Shown in pieces: positions 6,528 to 13,600 of a DNA stretch of 18,086 nucleotides. The notes below the pieces were generated by a model, which was given only the letters and a program-made list of their open reading frames with translations, was not told the origin of the DNA and did no database searches. Made by a program: the position numbers and the translations under genes. Each line of letters starts with the position of its first letter. Positions within the stretch are counted from its first letter, which is position 1. Source of the DNA: Pseudomonadota bacterium (GTDB taxonomy: Bacteria > Myxococcota_A > Polyangia > Polyangiales > Polyangiaceae). Where the stretch lies: positions 1 through 18,086 of the forward strand of contig JAEZYZ010000082.1 of the NCBI GenBank assembly GCA_023418705.1, given 5' to 3'.

Positions 6528-7622
6528 TCACTGCGCGCAGACTTCGATGCGGGCCCAGTTGGCGCCGCCACGATTGTCCTGCACCACCGCCCAGAGATTG
6601 ACCGGGCCGGGCGTCGAGGGTGCTTTGAGCTCGGTGCCACGCCGCGCTTCGGGGATGGGACCGGTGGTGGCGTCACTGACCAGGCGAACCGCCGAGCTGA
6701 CCGCCCCTTCGTCGACGAAATAGCGGATCCACATCTGCTCTCGCAGCGTGCGGTCGCGGGTCGCGTTGGTCACCTCGTCGATTTCGATGCTGCTCTCCGC
6801 GACCCGGGGGAACGCGGCGTAGCCCGGGCAATCATCCGGATCGTCGTGTGGGCAGACAGGCACCGTGGCGACCGCGTCCGCCGAGCACTCCTCGATCGCC
6901 ATCGGAGCGTCCAGACAGTCTGCACCGATGCAGCTCGGGCTCACGCTCTCGCCGTTGAAGACGAAGCCCGTGATCTCCGGGTTCGCGTTGTCGAAGTCCT
7001 CGAAGGCGTACAGGCTCGAGTAGCCGGCGACGTAGTCGCTCGCGCCGAGCGGCTCGCCGGACTCATCCAAACAAAGGATCGGAAACGCCCGCTCGGCGGC
7101 CACGGCCGGGTCGAGCACCAGCCGTCCGGCACAGACCGCGAAGAAGGTGAACGCCAGGCCGTAGCGCGGTTGGGTTGGATCCTGCGACGGCGCATGATCG
7201 GCGACGATGCTCTCCGGCAGATTGAAGGAGAACCGGTCGCCGCTGCCGACGCACACCGTCTCTTCCGCGTCGAAGCAGACGCGCTCCCCCTCGGCTTGGT
7301 TGAGCAGCGCCTCCAGGTCGACGACCGGCGGCGACGGGCCTTCGGCCCCCCCGAGCGCCGCGCCGAGCGCTTCGAAGCAGCCGGCGTACTGATCGGCCGG
7401 GGGGTTGTAGCAGCCGCTGATCCAGGTGCGCTGGATGGAGCGCGCCGGTGGCGCCGCGCCGTCGAACCACAACATCCGAAGCTCCACCTCTTCGCCCGGA
7501 TCGGCGTAGGGCGCGCTCTTCTGAACCGCCAGCACGCGCAGCGTCTCAAGCTCGCTGATAGGCTCGAACTGCTCACCGCAACCGATCAGCAAGACCGCAC
7601 CGATGAAGGCCGCCCGTTTCAA
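6528..7622 (-). CDS. Cysteine-rich lipoprotein, partner of the upstream TonB-dependent receptor
   Basis: 364 aa with signal MKRAAFIGAVLLIGC; the lipobox Cys is residue 15. About a dozen further cysteines (for example SGCYNP, AGCFEAL, ERVCFDAEETVC, PSCIGADCLDA, EECSAD, VPVCPHDDPDDCPGY) imply a disulfide-bonded envelope protein. Acidic runs (HDDPDDC, FEDFDNAN) could bind metal, which is inference. I do not recognise a named domain. The start is TTG at 7622; its TTGA overlaps the TGA stop of the receptor gene, so translation is probably coupled and the two proteins are probably made together. By analogy with other TonB receptor-lipoprotein pairs, it may capture or hand over the receptor's ligand at the cell surface; no sequence similarity to SusD is visible. 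Confidence 0.88.
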   Translation of the reverse strand: MKRAAFIGAVLLIGCGEQFEPISELETLRVLAVQKSAPYADPGEEVELRMLWFDGAAPPARSIQRTWISGCYNPPADQYAGCFEALGAALGGAEGPSPPVVDLEALLNQAEGERVCFDAEETVCVGSGDRFSFNLPESIVADHAPSQDPTQPRYGLAFTFFAVCAGRLVLDPAVAAERAFPILCLDESGEPLGASDYVAGYSSLYAFEDFDNANPEITGFVFNGESVSPSCIGADCLDAPMAIEECSADAVATVPVCPHDDPDDCPGYAAFPRVAESSIEIDEVTNATRDRTLREQMWIRYFVDEGAVSSAVRLVSDATTGPIPEARRGTELKAPSTPGPVNLWAVVQDNRGGANWARIEVCAQ

Positions 7623-10366
7623 AACGCACCTCGGATGCCCAGGTTGGGTAAAATCGGCAGGCCCTCGACATACTGCCGGCGTGTGAAGTTGTAGTTGTAG
7701 GTGATCGCCTCTTTGGCCGGATTATTGTAGGCATTGAGCAGCTCGACGTAGCCGCCCAGCTGCCAATCCTTGAACTGCCACACTTTCTCGATGCGAATAT
7801 CGAGCTGGTGGAAGGTGGGCAGACGCTCCCCGAACACTTCCCCTTGCAGCGGGGCGTAGGAGCCCGAATCTGCGGAGTACAGAGCGGGCAGCGATGGCGG
7901 ACCGACCACTGGGGTGTCGAGCGCCCCCGAGACGAGCCGGAAGCGACCGCCCACGTTCCAGCCGCGCCCGAGCGCGTAGCTGCCGACGATCGAGAGGTTG
8001 TGGGTCTGATCCCATTGAAACAAGCGTTCTTCTTCGTCTGGATCGTCCTTCCGGACGCTGCGCGAGATCGTGTACGCCACCCAGCCGAAGAACCGCTCGT
8101 CGGGCTTGTACTTCAACAAGGTCTCGAGCCCGATCACCGACCCCGTCCCTTCGTTGTTGTACGCGAACAAGCCGCCGCTGACGGCGTCCCGGGCAACCAG
8201 CTGATCGAGATCTTTGTAGAAGCCTTCCAGGCTGAGCTCCACCTGGCGCGTGAGCTCTTGCTCGACGCCGAGGGCGTAGTGAATGGCTCGGTTCGACTCG
8301 AGACCCGGCGTCCCGAACACCTCGTCGGTCTCCTGGAACTGGGGCGGCTCATAGAATACGCCGATGCCCGCCTTGAGGGTCGTTCGGCGGCGGTTTTCCG
8401 AACCTGGCTCGTCCGCGGACGCGGGCTGCACCAAGTCGTAGCGTGCGACCAGGCGTGGACTGAAATCCGTCTGCCCGCTGTCGCGGGTGTGGTCCAGGCG
8501 AACCCCGGGGATGATGAGCCAGCGGGGCGATGGCCTGAGCTCGGCCTCGGCGTACCAGCCCGGCCGAAAGGCGTTCATGTTCACGGTGCTCTCGAGCGGT
8601 GGGCGGGTGCTGTACGGCCCCGGGTCGGGCTCCCCCGGCCGGGGCGGCGGCGGAAACCGCACTTGGTAGCGGATCGGTGCCGCGAGCAAGTCCTGACCGA
8701 AGTTGAGTTTGACGCCGGGAGCGATCTTCCAGCCAAACTCGCTGCGTTGGTGGATTGGGTAGGAGTCGAAGTCGAATAGGAAGTTCCCTATCGTGAATTC
8801 GATCTCCGTGTAGCCCACCGCCAGCATCGCTTGGAGCTCGAGCTCCGGCGTGAGGTCGGCTTCGTACAAGGCCTGCGCCCGCACGAAGCCGGTGCCAAAG
8901 CCCACCCGCCCGCCGAACGCGGGATCCTGCGCCGACGGCTCGTCCGCCACCAGATCGAAGCGGTCGTCGGAGCCGAACACCCGCAGGCTCAAGCGCTCGC
9001 GCTTGTTCGGCGTGTAGTCCACGATGCCCTGGTAGTCGTAGTAGACCGGCGCGCGCGTCACGCTGGTCTCCGCTTCCTCCAGCACCGGCTCGATCCAGGT
9101 ATCGATCCAGCTGCGCCGGCCGGCGACGATGAACGACCAATCTTTTGCGATCGGCCCTTCGATCATGGCGCGGGCGTCGATCAAGTCCAGCTGGCCCATG
9201 CCGTGGAAGCAGCCGCCCTTGTCCGTGCGCTTGCCGTATTCCATACAGCGCGTGTCCGGCTTGCGCAGGGCGATGTCGACGACGCCACCGGTGAGCCGGC
9301 CATAGCGGGCGCTGAAGTTGCCGGGGTAGAAGTCGAAGCGGTCGAGCAGCTCGGTCGGGACGATCGTCGTGATGCCGCCGAAGTGGTAAATCGTGATCGG
9401 CACGTTGGTGCCGTCGATGAAGGTCTCGGTGCTCTCCGGGTTCGAGCCGCGGACGATGATGAGGCCGGCGAGCCCCGGTGGCCGCGCCACGCCGGGCAAG
9501 CTCTCGATCGCGCGCAGGGCATCACCGCGGGTGCCTGGGATGCGGGTCAACTCCTGGCGGTCCAACGTGCGCCGCGTCACCTCCCGCACGGGACGCTCGG
9601 CCTCCACCAACACCTCGAGGGTATCCGCCTCGATCCTCGGGGCCAGCCGGTAGGTCACCTCCGTCGCTTGCCCCGCGACGACCTCCTCGGTGAGCGCCAG
9701 CGTTTCGAAGCCGGGCGCGCTCACCTCGACCCGGTAGGCGCCGGGCTCGAGCTCCGAGAGACGCCACACGCCGGCGGCGTCGGTGGTCAGGGTCGTCGAG
9801 CCGCCTGGCCCCTGCACGGTCACCTGGGCCGAGGCGAGCGGAGCGTCGCCGCTCGCGACCAGGATCTTGCCCGACAGCTCCCCCACGCGCAGCGGCTCCG
9901 GCTCCTCCACCGGCACCTGCTCGAGCGTGAACGAGTAGCGAAACGGGATTTTCACCGGCACGGGTTTGCCGCCCCGCCGGGCCGGGCTGAAGCGAAACTT
10001 CAACGCCGCGGCCTGGGCGGCCTCGTCGAAACCATGCCCGACGGGCTCCATGACCTCGGCCTCCGTCACCGCGCCGGTCGCGTCGATGGTGAGCCGCAGC
10101 AGCACGTCCGCCTGGATCCCCGCCTCGCGAGCCGCTGGTGGATACGGCGCGTTCTCGAAGTGCAGCAGCTCGGGCATCTCGACCGCTGCCTTCGGATCGG
10201 GCGGCGGCGCGTCGTCGGCGGGCCGCACCGCGCCTGCGTTCGAAGGCAAGCTGCTGCCGGAGGGTTCCCCCTGTGCCTGCGCCTGGTGGTGAACGAACAG
10301 CGCTGCGGCGGCGAGCGCCCCGAATGACCGTAACTCTGCGCGGCGCCGAGCGTGACGAACAAGCAT
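7619..10366 (-). CDS. TonB-dependent outer-membrane receptor with N-terminal TonB-C-like and carboxypeptidase-regulatory-like domains
   Basis: 915 aa from the ATG at 10366. This start is chosen because a signal peptide (MLVRHARRRAELRSF, then a hydrophobic stretch to AQAQ) begins there and GGGTGGGG lies about 8 nt upstream. A GTG at 10444 would add 26 residues ahead of that signal. Domains in order: TonB C-terminal-like (about 64-147, NAPYPPAAREAGIQ, LRLTIDATGAV, FRFSPARRGGKPV), a carboxypeptidase-regulatory-like beta domain (about 163-243), a TonB-box-like TLEVLVEAERP (about 249-259), then plug (IIVRGSNPESTETFIDG) and a 22-strand-type barrel ending LPNLGIRGAF, with the terminal Phe needed for Bam assembly. 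It imports an unknown ligand using proton-motive force via TonB. It is followed by a lipoprotein gene overlapping by TTGA. Carrying a TonB-C-like domain inside the receptor is the notable feature. Confidence 0.93.
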   Translation of the reverse strand: MLVRHARRRAELRSFGALAAAALFVHHQAQAQGEPSGSSLPSNAGAVRPADDAPPPDPKAAVEMPELLHFENAPYPPAAREAGIQADVLLRLTIDATGAVTEAEVMEPVGHGFDEAAQAAALKFRFSPARRGGKPVPVKIPFRYSFTLEQVPVEEPEPLRVGELSGKILVASGDAPLASAQVTVQGPGGSTTLTTDAAGVWRLSELEPGAYRVEVSAPGFETLALTEEVVAGQATEVTYRLAPRIEADTLEVLVEAERPVREVTRRTLDRQELTRIPGTRGDALRAIESLPGVARPPGLAGLIIVRGSNPESTETFIDGTNVPITIYHFGGITTIVPTELLDRFDFYPGNFSARYGRLTGGVVDIALRKPDTRCMEYGKRTDKGGCFHGMGQLDLIDARAMIEGPIAKDWSFIVAGRRSWIDTWIEPVLEEAETSVTRAPVYYDYQGIVDYTPNKRERLSLRVFGSDDRFDLVADEPSAQDPAFGGRVGFGTGFVRAQALYEADLTPELELQAMLAVGYTEIEFTIGNFLFDFDSYPIHQRSEFGWKIAPGVKLNFGQDLLAAPIRYQVRFPPPPRPGEPDPGPYSTRPPLESTVNMNAFRPGWYAEAELRPSPRWLIIPGVRLDHTRDSGQTDFSPRLVARYDLVQPASADEPGSENRRRTTLKAGIGVFYEPPQFQETDEVFGTPGLESNRAIHYALGVEQELTRQVELSLEGFYKDLDQLVARDAVSGGLFAYNNEGTGSVIGLETLLKYKPDERFFGWVAYTISRSVRKDDPDEEERLFQWDQTHNLSIVGSYALGRGWNVGGRFRLVSGALDTPVVGPPSLPALYSADSGSYAPLQGEVFGERLPTFHQLDIRIEKVWQFKDWQLGGYVELLNAYNNPAKEAITYNYNFTRRQYVEGLPILPNLGIRGAF

Positions 10367-10401
10367 GTGCCGACCCCACCCGCTAGTCGAGATGAGGCCG
10401 A

Positions 10402-10428
10402 TTGACAAGCCCGGGCGGGCGTTATCGG
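10402..10428 (+). promoter_or_regulatory. Candidate -35/-10 between the divergent receptor and xthA genes
   Basis: TTGACA (10402-10407) is a perfect -35 consensus on the plus strand. The best -10 is TATCGG (10423-10428) with a short 15-nt spacer. On the minus strand the same bases read TTGTCA, with TAGCGG 17 nt downstream toward the receptor gene. Either gene, or both, could use this site; the weak -10 elements keep this tentative. Confidence 0.3.
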
Positions 10429-10476
10429 GAGCGTCGGCGACCACGGCCGAGCGCCGTCCGAAAGCTCCGAACCGGG

Positions 10477-10507
10477 TTGTCTGCCGCCCCAGAGCCCGGT
10501 GTAGTAT
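10477..10507 (+). promoter_or_regulatory. Candidate promoter for xthA giving a leaderless mRNA
   Basis: TTGTCT (10477-10482), a 19-nt spacer and TAGTAT (10502-10507) lie immediately before xthA. The -10-like box ends 8 nt before the GTG start, so transcription would begin at or next to the start codon. No Shine-Dalgarno is seen, which fits a leaderless message. Confidence 0.35.
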
Positions 10508-10515
10508 GCGCGCCC

Positions 10516-11289
10516 GTGCGGGTCGCCACCTGGAACGTCAACTCGATCCGAGCTCGCTGCGAGCTGGTCATCGACTGGCTGCGCCAGAACCAGCCGGATG
10601 TATTGTGCCTCCAGGAGACGAAGGTCGAAGACGACGAGTTTCCTAGCGAGGAGTTTTTGCGCCTCGGCTACACGGTGGCGATGCACGGCCAGAAGACGTA
10701 CAACGGCGTCGCGATCGCCTCCCGCCTGCCGCTCGGTGAGATCGAGATCGGTCTTCACGGCGAGGCTCCCGACGCCGATTGCCGGCTCATCGGCGCCCGC
10801 GTCGCAGGCTTGCATGTGTTCAGCGCCTACGTGCCCAATGGAAAGAGCATCAGCTCACCCTCTTTCAAGCACAAGCTCGAGTGGCTGGCGCGGCTGCGCG
10901 CCACCCTGGACCAAAGGCGGCGCGCGGAGGATGCGATCGTATTGTGCGGTGATTTCAACGTCGCCCGACAAGCACGTGACGTGTTCGATCCAGCAGCGAT
11001 GCAGGGACAGATTCATTTTCACCCGGACGAGCACGCCGCGCTCGATCATGTGCTCGGCTTCGGCCTCGAAGACGCGTACCGGCTGCATCACTCCGAGGGC
11101 GGACATTTCAGCTGGTGGGACTACCGAGCCGGCGCGTTTCGCCAGAACGTCGGGCTTCGGATCGACTACGTCTTCCTCTCACGGACGCTGGTCCCCCGCT
11201 GCAAGGCCGCCGCGATCGACGTGGAGGAGCGGCGCCGCCCAAGACCCTCCGATCACGTTCCAGTGATAGTAGAATTGGAGCAAGGTTGA
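10516..11289 (+). CDS. xthA: Exodeoxyribonuclease III
   Basis: 257 aa, the usual size of ExoIII. It is an AP endonuclease, 3'-5' exonuclease and 3'-phosphodiesterase acting in base-excision repair, especially of oxidative lesions. The exonuclease-endonuclease-phosphatase fold motifs are all present and in order: VRVATWNVNSIRAR at the N-terminus (catalytic Asn), VLCLQETK (metal-binding Glu), SAYVPNGK, VLCGDFNVA (Asp/Asn), HFSWWDYR, GLRIDYVFLS (Asp) and PSDHVPV (catalytic His). The GTG at 10516 is chosen because ExoIII proteins begin at exactly this point (M-x-x-ATWNVNSIRAR). The frame stays open upstream to 10402, but that 38-residue extension is Arg/Pro-rich and unlike the family. sodC follows on the same strand after 97 nt, grouping two oxidative-damage functions. 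Confidence 0.96.
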   Translation: MRVATWNVNSIRARCELVIDWLRQNQPDVLCLQETKVEDDEFPSEEFLRLGYTVAMHGQKTYNGVAIASRLPLGEIEIGLHGEAPDADCRLIGARVAGLHVFSAYVPNGKSISSPSFKHKLEWLARLRATLDQRRRAEDAIVLCGDFNVARQARDVFDPAAMQGQIHFHPDEHAALDHVLGFGLEDAYRLHHSEGGHFSWWDYRAGAFRQNVGLRIDYVFLSRTLVPRCKAAAIDVEERRRPRPSDHVPVIVELEQG

Positions 11290-11373
11290 GCGCGACGGAC
11301 AGGCAGCGCTCACGCCAAAAAAGCTTGCATGACCGCGGACGGGGATTACCCGTGTTCGCACTCGAGACCCTCT

Positions 11374-11378
11374 GGAGG
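11374..11378 (+). promoter_or_regulatory. Shine-Dalgarno of sodC
   Basis: GGAGG lies 8 nt before the ATG at 11387. It is one of the few strong ribosome-binding sites in the window and fixes the sodC start. Confidence 0.7.
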
Positions 11379-11386
11379 CAACTACG

Positions 11387-12469
11387 ATGAAGCTTGGAAA
11401 GTGGATGGCGCTCGTCTGCACCGTTTCGGTGCCGGTCTTCGGCTGCGGGGGTCCAGCGGCCGATCAACCCGCGGCGAGCCCCCCGCCCCCGCCGCCCGCG
11501 CCCGCGCCCGCCGAACCGCAGCCCGCTCCACCGATGGCCTCGCCGGAGCAGCGCCCCGCGGGCGAGCCAGCGCCGGCTCCGCGCGTCGTTCAGGTTACGA
11601 TCCAGCCGCGCAGCAGCTCCAAGGCGTCCGGCACGGCAACCCTGACCGAGGTCGACGGCGGGGTGAAGGTCGCGGTGCAGGTCAGCGGCGCCCCTCCGGG
11701 CGAGCGCGGCTTGCACATCCATCAGAAAGCCGACTGCAGCGCGCCGGATGCCACGAGCGCGGGCGACCATTTCAGCCCCGAAGGTCACCCCCACGGGTTG
11801 CCCGAGGCGCCGAAGAAGCACCTCGGCGATCTGGGCAACATCACCATCGGCGCGGACGGCACGGGCACCAAGGAGATCACGGTCCAGGGAGCCAACCTGA
11901 AGCCGGGCGACCCGATGAGCTTCATCGGCCGTGCGATCATGCTGCACGCGAAGCAGGACACGGGGGGTCAGCCCGCTGGCAACGCCGGGGCGCGCATCGG
12001 CTGCGGCGAAATCACCGCCGGCGAGCCCGCGACCCTCAGCGCGAAGATAGAAGCGAAGAGCGGCTCGAAGTTGAGCGGCAGCGCGGAGTTCACCTCCGTC
12101 CCGGGCGGCGTGCGGATCGCGCTCAGCGTTCAGAACCCCACCGACGGGGAACACGCGGTGCACATCCACGAAAAGGGCGACTGCAGCGCGCCCGACGCGA
12201 CGAGCGCCGGGGATCACTTCAATCCGGAGGATCACCCGCACGGGCTGCCGCCCGGCGAGCGCCGCCACCTCGGCGATCTCGGGAACATGACGATCAAGGG
12301 CGGCACGGGCCGGCTCGAGATCACGGTCCAAGGGGCCAGCCTGCGGCCCGACGATCCCAAGTCGTTCTTGGGCCGCGCGCTGATCGTTCACGCCCAGAAG
12401 GACACGGGCGCTCAGCCCGCCGGCAACGCCGGCTCACGCATTGGCTGCGCGGTGGTTCGCCAGCTGTAG
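11387..12469 (+). CDS. sodC: Lipoprotein with two tandem Cu,Zn-superoxide dismutase domains
   Basis: 360 aa. The signal MKLGKWMALVCTVSVPVFGC has its lipobox Cys at 20, followed by a Pro/Ala-rich linker (26-66), so it is an envelope lipoprotein. Domain 1 (about 67-210) and domain 2 (about 213-360) are both Cu,Zn-SODs and agree at about 70 of 100 core positions. Domain 1 has Cu/Zn ligands H110, H112, H128, H136, H145, D148, H187, disulfide C117-C206 and active-site R203. Domain 2 has H259, H261, H277, H285, H294, D297, H335, C266-C354 and R351. Both sites look catalytically complete. It would convert extracytoplasmic superoxide to peroxide and oxygen. Usual bacterial SodC has one domain (about 150-180 aa mature). 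The last 36 nt overlap the 3' end of the convergent metallopeptidase gene. xthA lies upstream on the same strand. Confidence 0.95.
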   Translation: MKLGKWMALVCTVSVPVFGCGGPAADQPAASPPPPPPAPAPAEPQPAPPMASPEQRPAGEPAPAPRVVQVTIQPRSSSKASGTATLTEVDGGVKVAVQVSGAPPGERGLHIHQKADCSAPDATSAGDHFSPEGHPHGLPEAPKKHLGDLGNITIGADGTGTKEITVQGANLKPGDPMSFIGRAIMLHAKQDTGGQPAGNAGARIGCGEITAGEPATLSAKIEAKSGSKLSGSAEFTSVPGGVRIALSVQNPTDGEHAVHIHEKGDCSAPDATSAGDHFNPEDHPHGLPPGERRHLGDLGNMTIKGGTGRLEITVQGASLRPDDPKSFLGRALIVHAQKDTGAQPAGNAGSRIGCAVVRQL

Positions 12470-13600
12470 CAGCGCGCCTGCCCCGGCCTCCAAGAGCCCG
12501 TCGGCGCCGACCGGAATGCGCTCCGGCGGGCTGCCGAGCGCCAGCATGCGGCGCCCGGCGGAGACCCCGACGCGCCCGCGCGCCATGAGCGACTCGAGCT
12601 CCGGGGTTTGATCGAGCGCGCGGCTCACCCGCGAGAGCGCGGGCAAGTAGACGATCTCGCGAGCCAAGCCGCCGCCGCGGTGGACGCGCGCCGCGTGCGT
12701 GAGGGCAGCTGTCAGCTCCGCGCCGCGCTCGCGCAACAGCCGCACCGTCTGCACGAAATCAGCCCCCTGCCGCACACAGCGCGCCGCCAGGTGGCGGTGC
12801 GCCAGGGTAGCCCGGCGCCCGGCGTCCAACCTCCCGCTGCGCCGCTCGATCAGCAGCGCACGCCCCTCCTCGTCGTCCGAGCCGCCGGCGGTCCCGACCC
12901 GGAACAAGCCGCACGCCTCGGCGCGCGCCCGCTGGCGCGGCAGCGCGTGCCCCTCGATCTCGTGCACGACGATGCGCGCCACGTCGCGCTCAGCGAGCCA
13001 CACCCCGGGGCGCACCGCGATCACCCCGTCGCCCGTCGCGGCGGCCGCGGGCAGATCGTCCACCACCACCACTCGAAACGGCAGGCGCAGGCGCCCCACC
13101 TCGCGCCGCAGCGCACACAACAAGCTCTGCGGGTTGCCCTCGTCGTCGCTCAGGCTCGCGTCCCCCTGGCGTGGTGCGCTGTCTTGCCACCAGAGCTCGG
13201 CCCAGGCCTCGGCGCACGCGGCGTCTTCGTCCGTCAAGAGGCCGTACCGCTCGGCAGCGCGCCCCGCGAGCGCGCACGTGCCCACGGCTTCGGCCGCAGC
13301 GGCCTCCAGCCCGAGCTCGCGCGCTCGATCGGCGTAGAGGCCGCCCCAGGGACCGGCGCCGCCGACGGTCTCGACGACGCGGTCGAGCAAGCGACGCAGC
13401 TCCGAAAGATCCGGGGCCGCCGCGTAGTGCCACTCGGGCAGCGCCGGGCGCCCGGACGCCCACGCCGACGACAGGCGGCGCTGCTCGGCGCAGGCGTTGA
13501 GCGGCTTGCAGCGCTCGACCAGCGCGATCGCGCGCTCGGCTTGCGCGAGGAAGCGATCGAGGCTGCGAAGACCGGCGTGCAACGAGATCGGTTCCTTCAA
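12434..13600 (-). CDS. DUF1704 / MATCAP-type zinc metallopeptidase (QEGLA-motif family)
   Basis: 388 aa. The core motif VVHEIEGHAL (212-220) gives HExxxH (H213, E214, H218), the spacing specific to the DUF1704/MATCAP family rather than the common HExxH. About 25 residues later, DEEGRALLIE (243-252) matches the 'QEGLA' signature that names bacterial members ('flavohemoglobin expression-modulating QEGLA motif protein') and supplies the presumed third zinc-binding Glu. Animal MATCAP removes the C-terminal tyrosine of tubulin; the bacterial substrate is unknown, and no transmembrane segment or signal is visible. The start is TTG at 13600, overlapping the TGA of the upstream phoH gene (TTGA); the first residues (LHAGLRSLDRFLAQAERAI) fit the family N-terminus, which supports it. 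The stop at 12434 lies inside sodC on the other strand. The name refers to an old genetic association, not a proven activity. Confidence 0.88.
   Translation of the reverse strand: MKEPISLHAGLRSLDRFLAQAERAIALVERCKPLNACAEQRRLSSAWASGRPALPEWHYAAAPDLSELRRLLDRVVETVGGAGPWGGLYADRARELGLEAAAAEAVGTCALAGRAAERYGLLTDEDAACAEAWAELWWQDSAPRQGDASLSDDEGNPQSLLCALRREVGRLRLPFRVVVVDDLPAAAATGDGVIAVRPGVWLAERDVARIVVHEIEGHALPRQRARAEACGLFRVGTAGGSDDEEGRALLIERRSGRLDAGRRATLAHRHLAARCVRQGADFVQTVRLLRERGAELTAALTHAARVHRGGGLAREIVYLPALSRVSRALDQTPELESLMARGRVGVSAGRRMLALGSPPERIPVGADGLLEAGAGALLQLANHRAANA

Noticed and set aside
6234..7694. 486-codon plus-strand open frame
   Set aside because: It overlaps the lipobox-bearing small gene and lies antisense to the Cys-rich lipoprotein; low-complexity Arg-rich product.
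8831..10327. 498-codon plus-strand open frame inside the receptor gene
   Set aside because: It is antisense to the plug and TonB-C region of a clearly conserved receptor; no signal, motif or ribosome site.
11325..11349. TTGCAT and GATTAC as a sodC promoter
   Set aside because: The spacer is only 13 nt, too short for a sigma-70-type promoter.
11108..12391. 427-codon minus-strand open frame opposite xthA/sodC
   Set aside because: It is antisense to two genes with complete catalytic motifs; its sequence is Arg/Ala/Gly-rich with no domain, as expected for shadow frames in GC-rich DNA.
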